From: Trueperaceae bacterium
Lineage (GTDB): Bacteria > Deinococcota > Deinococci > Deinococcales > Trueperaceae
NCBI GenBank assembly: GCA_003567075.1
Contig: PXAU01000175.1
Span: 1-16,342 of the forward strand
Direction of reading: 5' to 3'
Length of the DNA: 16,342 nucleotides
Shown: positions 13,062 through 16,342 of the stretch, piece after piece
Layout of the letters: every line of letters starts with the position of its first letter
Numbering within the stretch: the stretch's first letter is position 1
Made by a program: the position numbers and the translations under genes
Notes under the pieces: generated by a model
Told to the model about the DNA's origin: nothing
The model's input: the letters and a program-made list of their open reading frames with translations, nothing else
Database searches by the model: none

Positions 13062-14291
13062 TCACTCGGGGAAGGCGCGCCCCAACACGGCGCCGGGCGA
13101 ACCCATCGGGCCCAGGTCCTGTCCATCGAGATTGAGGCGAACGCCAGCGGCGTTGCCGGTGTAGACGAACAGGGGTGGTTCGAACTGGTAGCTGGCGCCC
13201 GGTTGCGCGGTGGTGTACACGAGCCGTTCGCCCTCGTTGCGGGCGGTCGAGCGGTAGACCTCCAGCCAGGCGGTGTCGGTCACGGTGATGGTGAGCGAGC
13301 CCTCGGCGCCGACGGCACCCGGGCTCGCCGGGTCGGCGTCCGCCAGCGGCGTGAGCGCCAGCGACACGTCCGCGTCCTGCCGCAGATCGGCCCGCACCTC
13401 GCTGGGCTCGAAGCCGTCGAGTTCGACCCGCACCACGCGCCCCTCGCGGGCCGTGACGGGGACGTCCTGCAACGGGGTGACGCCCGGCACCGGGAAGCCG
13501 TCGATGCTGACGCTGGCACCGGGTGGATCGGTGACGATGCTGACGCGCACCTGGCTGGGAGTGGCAGCGTCGGCCGCCGTGGCCAACGGCCCGCCAGCGG
13601 GCGCAAGCGTCGAGTCGGACGCGCCTGGGGTCCCGTCGCCTGGCTCGCCGCTGGCCGTCCCGGGTTCGACCTGGGTCGCGGCGGCGGCGTCGCGTCCCGC
13701 GGCGGTTTCGCGTCCCGCGCCGGCGTCGCGTCCCGCGCCGGCGTCGCGTCCCGCGCCGTTGGCGAACAGGCCGTTGAAGCCCCAGACGGCCAGGCCCACC
13801 ACCACCACGACCAGCGCCAGGGTGGGGAGCAAGGGGCCGGCCAGCCAAGCTGGCGCAGGCATACGACGCCGTGCGCGCACGTTGCCGCTCGGTACGGCGA
13901 TCACCTGGCGGGCATCGTCGCGGTCGCGCTCCAGGCGCTGTTCGAGGGTGGTCTGCCCGAGCGCCTGCTGGCGTTCGTGGGCGTAACGCTCGAGCAGCGG
14001 TTCAGGCGCCAGGCCGACGGCGTTGGCATAGAGGCGCACGAAGTTGCGGGCGTAGACGTTCTCCGGCAGGCCGGCGTAATGGCCTTCCTCCAGCGCCGCG
14101 AGGTAGATGCGGCGCACGTGCGTCACCTCGGCCAGGTCGGAGAGGTCGAGGCCGGCGCGCTCCCGGGCCTCGCGCAGCTGCTCACCCAAGGCGGGTGCGC
14201 CGCGTTCCACGGGGCGCCCGGTGCCGGCGCCGTGGTCCTCGGCATCGCCGGGGACGGGGGTCGGATGGTCGAACGACGGCTGGTCGGTCAC
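13062..14291 (-). CDS. RodZ-like HTH / TM / PEGA / DUF4115 protein
   Basis: A 409-residue bitopic membrane protein. A cytoplasmic RodZ-type helix-turn-helix domain lies at ~33-103 (LGEQLREARERAGLDLSDLA through LPENVYARNFVRLYA). A transmembrane helix is at ~150-175. A periplasmic Gly/Ala/Arg/Asp linker built on tandem repeats spans ~177-205. A PEGA-type beta domain is at ~247-315 (DPPGASVSIDGFPVPGVTP). A C-terminal DUF4115 domain is at ~331-407 (SLTITVTDTAWLEVYR). In RodZ the HTH binds MreB and the periplasmic part supports rod-type wall growth, so a cell-shape or wall role is likely. The inserted PEGA domain, which is usually surface-associated, is less usual. The GTG start overlaps the psuG stop by four bases (GTGA). 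No mreB lies in this window. Confidence 0.82.
   Translation of the reverse strand: MTDQPSFDHPTPVPGDAEDHGAGTGRPVERGAPALGEQLREARERAGLDLSDLAEVTHVRRIYLAALEEGHYAGLPENVYARNFVRLYANAVGLAPEPLLERYAHERQQALGQTTLEQRLERDRDDARQVIAVPSGNVRARRRMPAPAWLAGPLLPTLALVVVVVGLAVWGFNGLFANGAGRDAGAGRDAGAGRETAAGRDAAAATQVEPGTASGEPGDGTPGASDSTLAPAGGPLATAADAATPSQVRVSIVTDPPGASVSIDGFPVPGVTPLQDVPVTAREGRVVRVELDGFEPSEVRADLRQDADVSLALTPLADADPASPGAVGAEGSLTITVTDTAWLEVYRSTARNEGERLVYTTAQPGASYQFEPPLFVYTGNAAGVRLNLDGQDLGPMGSPGAVLGRAFPE
13690..13761 (-). repeat. Four-copy 18-bp tandem repeat in the RodZ-like gene
   Basis: The 12-base core TCGCGTCCCGCG (plus strand) recurs at 13690, 13708, 13726 and 13744, an exact 18-bp period; copies 2-4 match over more of the unit. 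It encodes a repeated six-residue GRDAGA-like unit in the periplasmic linker directly after the membrane helix. An in-frame period of 18 means that copy-number changes would lengthen the linker without breaking the protein. Confidence 0.85.
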
Positions 14292-15220
14292 GCCGATACC
14301 TCATTCGGGCTGGTGCTCGCGGCGCGGCGCTCGCGTTGCGCCGCGATCGCGCGGGCGATCTCGGCTGCCAGGCGGGCGTTGCCCTCGAGCAGCCGCAGGT
14401 TGGCCTGCACGGTGGCGCCGTCCGAGCGGACGGCAAGGCGTTCGAGCAGGTAGGGCGTCAGGTCCTTCCCGCGCACGCCAGCGGCGTGGGCGTCGGCGTG
14501 CGCAGCCTGCGTCAGGTCGCGTAGGACGTCGGCCGCCAGGCCGCTGGGCTCGGGTCGGCTCAGCACCACGCCGCCGGAGAGCCAGAGGTCGCGGTGGGTG
14601 TGGAACAAGGTGGCGACCTCGTCGGCCTCGTCGCAGCGGACCGGCACGGCCAGCGGGGTCGTGGGGGTGAGGAAGCCAGCCAGGTGATCCGAGCGCCAGC
14701 CGGCGACCGGCACGCCAGCGGTCTCGAGACGTTCGAGGGTGGCGCCGGCGTCGAGCACGCTCTTCGGTCCGGAGCAGACGGTGACGAGGCTATCGCGCGC
14801 CAGCGCGGTGAGATCGGCCGATTCGTCGTACGGATCGAGGTGGACGCCACCCAGCCCGCCGGTGGCGAACACGGCGATGCCTGCGCGCGCAGCGGCGTGC
14901 AGCGTGACGGCGACGGTGGTGCCAGCGTCGTCGCCGTTGGCGACGAGGCTGGCCAGGTTCCACAGGCTCGCCTTGGCGGCCTGGCTTTGGGCCAAGTGCT
15001 GCATGGTGTCGTCGTCGATCCCCACCGTGAGCTCGCCGGCGATGATCGCGATGGTCGCTGGCACCGCGCCGGACTCGCGCACCACGGCCTCGAGACGGCG
15101 CCCGAGGTCGAGGTTGGCGGGTCGGGGGAGGCCGTGCGTCAGCACGGTGGACTCGAGCGCCACCACGGGCTCGCCGGCGGCGAGCGCCGTCTGCACGGAA
15201 GGGCTGACGCGGACCATCAC
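14288..15220 (-). CDS. psuG: Pseudouridine-5'-phosphate glycosidase
   Basis: A 310-residue enzyme of the PsuG/IndA family. It cleaves the C-C glycosidic bond of pseudouridine 5'-phosphate to uracil and ribose 5-phosphate (reversibly) in pseudouridine breakdown. Family motifs: PVVALESTVLTHGLPRP with E23, AAKASLWNLA with K83 (Schiff-base lysine position), GGLGGVHLD, ESADL with D136, and SGPKSVLDAG with K153. The spacing between D136 and K153 equals that of the matching E. coli pair. A C-terminal GKDLTPYLLERL and NLRLLEGNARLAAEIARAIA complete the fold. No psuK pseudouridine kinase or nucleoside transporter is visible here. Start GTG at 15220 or ATG at 15217; neither has an SD, but TATCAT lies five or eight bases upstream. 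It is the first gene of the minus-strand run. Confidence 0.95.
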   Translation of the reverse strand: MMVRVSPSVQTALAAGEPVVALESTVLTHGLPRPANLDLGRRLEAVVRESGAVPATIAIIAGELTVGIDDDTMQHLAQSQAAKASLWNLASLVANGDDAGTTVAVTLHAAARAGIAVFATGGLGGVHLDPYDESADLTALARDSLVTVCSGPKSVLDAGATLERLETAGVPVAGWRSDHLAGFLTPTTPLAVPVRCDEADEVATLFHTHRDLWLSGGVVLSRPEPSGLAADVLRDLTQAAHADAHAAGVRGKDLTPYLLERLAVRSDGATVQANLRLLEGNARLAAEIARAIAAQRERRAASTSPNEVSA

Positions 15221-15231
15221 GCGGCATGATA
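15221..15231 (-). promoter_or_regulatory. Leaderless-type promoter of psuG and its operon
   Basis: On the minus strand TATCAT (15231-15226) is followed by GCCGC and then GTG-ATG at the psuG start. The hexamer is close to the bacterial -10 consensus, there is no SD, and no TTGACA-like -35 stands at the right distance. It would drive the psuG to DUF423 gene run. Confidence 0.55.
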
Positions 15232-15290
15232 GCGCAACGGGACCGCGGCAGCGGTCGGGTCAGGACGCTCACGACCGTCTCATCGGGGCC

Positions 15291-15320
15291 GTCCTGGACC
15301 CGCTTCCGGTGTCCTGGACC
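15291..15320 (+). promoter_or_regulatory. GTCCTGGACC direct repeats upstream of the FUN14 gene
   Basis: Two exact 10-base copies (15291-15300 and 15311-15320) have a 20-base period, about two helical turns, so they face the same side of DNA. The second covers the -35 position of the FUN14-gene promoter. A diverged inverse copy, GGTCAGGAC, occurs near 15258 closer to psuG. A candidate activator or operator array in the 126-base divergent region. Confidence 0.45.
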
Positions 15321-15334
15321 GGACTCGCGCGTGC

Positions 15335-15346
15335 TATCGTCGTGGC
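15335..15346 (+). promoter_or_regulatory. Leaderless-type promoter of the FUN14-family gene
   Basis: TATCGT (15335-15340), six bases, then ATG (15347): the ideal spacing for transcription to begin on the A of the start codon. There is no SD upstream of the ATG. Confidence 0.55.
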
Positions 15347-15667
15347 ATGGAGTGGTCGGCGCTGGCCCCGTACGCCGAGCAACTGGGCTTCGGTCTGGTG
15401 GCCGGGTTCGCGGTCGGTTACGCCCTCAAGAAGGTCGGCAAGCTGCTGGCGGTCGTGCTCGGCCTGCTGTTCGTGGTGGTGCAGGTGCTTGCCTCGCAGG
15501 GGTTCCTGACGGTGCACTGGGGTGAGGTCCAGGCGCGCGTCGACCCCTGGTTCGAGACGGAATCGCTCGAGGGCGCCTGGCACAGCCTGGTGCGGGTGCT
15601 GACGCACAACGTCACCTTCGCAGGGGCGTTCGTGCCGGGCCTGGTGGTAGGCTTGCGACGCGGCTGA
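15347..15667 (+). CDS. FUN14-family small membrane protein
   Basis: A 106-residue protein resembling the FUN14 domain family. The glycine-rich helix GFGLVAGFAVGYALKKVGKL, then LLAVVLGLLFVVVQVLASQGFLTVHW, and a final AFVPGLVVGLRRG match its pattern of glycine-zipper membrane helices. Bacterial members have no settled function; the eukaryotic FUNDC1 relative is a mitochondrial outer-membrane protein. It would sit in the cytoplasmic membrane with about three helices. ATG at 15347 is chosen because it is preceded by TATCGT at the leaderless spacing. It diverges from psuG and is followed by the groESL promoter, with no strong terminator visible between 15668 and 15738. Confidence 0.72.
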   Translation: MEWSALAPYAEQLGFGLVAGFAVGYALKKVGKLLAVVLGLLFVVVQVLASQGFLTVHWGEVQARVDPWFETESLEGAWHSLVRVLTHNVTFAGAFVPGLVVGLRRG

Positions 15668-15738
15668 CGGTGCCGCTGACGACGCCGATGTCTCGCGCTT
15701 CGCGGGCAGCGCATGTGAGTCGCCAACGCTCAACCTCC

Positions 15739-15767
15739 TTGACAACCGGTCTCCGCTTCACTACGAT
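15739..15767 (+). promoter_or_regulatory. groESL promoter, sigma-70 type
   Basis: A perfect TTGACA -35 (15739-15744), 17-base spacer and TACGAT -10 (15762-15767) form a near-consensus housekeeping promoter. The predicted start near 15774 lies at the edge of the CIRCE operator, as expected for HrcA repression. Confidence 0.9.
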
Positions 15768-15776
15768 GGTCGGCAG

Positions 15777-15803
15777 TTGGCACTCGCGCCTCGCGAGTGC
15801 TAA
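15777..15803 (+). promoter_or_regulatory. CIRCE operator (HrcA binding site)
   Basis: TTGGCACTC, nine bases (GCGCCTCGC), GAGTGCTAA. This matches the known consensus TTAGCACTC-N9-GAGTGCTAA with one change in the left arm (A to G at its third base). HrcA binding here represses groESL at normal temperature, and the GroE chaperone feeds back on HrcA folding. hrcA itself is not in the window. Confidence 0.96.
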
Positions 15804-15850
15804 TCCATGAAGCCCCACCGCGGGCAACCCCACCACCATCGGAGGATCGG

Positions 15851-16138
15851 ATGAACCTCAAACCACTCGGTGACAAGATCGTCGTCGAGGTGATCGACGA
15901 GCCGCAGACCACCGCCAGCGGCATCGTCTTGCCCGACACCGCCAAAGAGAAGAGCCAACGCGGCAAGGTGCTCGCCGTGGGTAGCGGCAAGCTGCTCGAC
16001 AACGGCGAACGCGTTGCGCTCGAAGTGAGCGTCGGTGACACCGTCGTGTTCGCCAAGTACGGCGGCACCGAAGTCACCATCGACGGCAACGACCTGATGA
16101 TCCTGAGCGAGCGCGACGTTCACGCGATCATCGAGTAA
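15851..16138 (+). CDS. groES: Co-chaperonin GroES
   Basis: A 95-residue GroES, full length. The N-terminus NLKPLGDKIVVEVIDEPQTT, the mobile loop TTASGIVLPDTAKEK that docks onto GroEL, and the C-terminal VTIDGNDLMILSERDVHAII are all standard. The seven-subunit ring caps GroEL and encloses folding substrates in the cytoplasm. ATG at 15851 is set by GGAGG (15841-15845) five bases upstream and by the family N-terminus; the open frame continues upstream through the CIRCE site but is untranslated leader. groEL follows after 15 bases, so they form the usual bicistronic heat-shock unit. Confidence 0.98.
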   Translation: MNLKPLGDKIVVEVIDEPQTTASGIVLPDTAKEKSQRGKVLAVGSGKLLDNGERVALEVSVGDTVVFAKYGGTEVTIDGNDLMILSERDVHAIIE

Positions 16139-16153
16139 GGACGAGGACCACAT

Positions 16154-16342
<189 letters not shown>

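Noticed and set aside
13055..13126. 24-residue N-terminal extension of the ABC permease
   Set aside because: It lies inside the RodZ-like gene and is Trp/Pro/Arg-rich. The ATG at 13054 begins the conserved family N-terminus.
12888..14453. 521-residue plus-strand open frame opposite the RodZ-like gene
   Set aside because: Antisense shadow; its repeated GVASRAG segments are simply the complement reading of the 18-bp tandem repeat.
15797..15850. In-frame upstream extension of groES
   Set aside because: It starts inside the CIRCE site. The GGAGG and ATG at 15851 give the standard GroES N-terminus.

Overview
The window is a GC-rich bacterial chromosome segment packed with genes, and no stretch over about 190 bases lacks one. 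Several traits point to the Deinococcota (Deinococcus/Thermus/Truepera group). RNA polymerase beta-prime is 1529 residues long and carries the large N-terminal insertion known from Thermus and Deinococcus. A CarD-family RNA polymerase regulator is present. Many start codons lack a Shine-Dalgarno site and instead have a TANNNT hexamer 5-7 bases upstream, the leaderless-promoter layout described for Deinococcus. The assignment to a phylum is an inference and I cannot name a species; nothing here suggests a recently acquired island.

Left part, plus strand: the 3' end of rpoB, then complete rpoC (1-4997), a 15-bp GC hairpin without a U-tract, and a RuvC/YqgF-like RNase H-fold protein with its own leaderless-type promoter (5114-5590). 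Next, on the minus strand, lies carD (5765-6271, TTG start). Its 188-base upstream region holds a promoter, a perfect 12-bp palindrome and a possible 30-codon leaderless leader ORF. A minus-strand EamA permease (6460-7380) and a plus-strand GH1 beta-glucosidase (7403-8779) diverge from a 28-bp inverted repeat whose outer ends are the two start codons.

Middle part, minus strand: a six-gene run read from 15220 down to 8841. The order is psuG (pseudouridine-5'-phosphate glycosidase), a RodZ-like HTH/transmembrane/PEGA/DUF4115 protein, an ABC permease of the MacB/FtsX type, a DUF2207 membrane protein, the matching ABC ATPase, and a DUF423 membrane protein. Three of the junctions overlap by 4 or 1 bases (GTGA, ATGA, TGATG), so at least most of it is probably one transcript. 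The ABC pair has a DUF2207 gene inserted between permease and ATPase, and the ATPase has proline in place of the usual threonine after the Walker A GKS.

Right part, plus strand: a FUN14-family small membrane protein (15347-15667) with a leaderless-type promoter, then groES and the start of groEL under a sigma-70 promoter with a CIRCE operator, the standard HrcA-repressed heat-shock arrangement.

I found no mobile element, CRISPR array or tRNA/rRNA gene, and no clearly new multigene system. The most interesting signals are regulatory: the shared leaderless-promoter pattern, the carD leader region, the start-codon inverted repeat, and the psuG/RodZ/ABC/DUF2207 operon.
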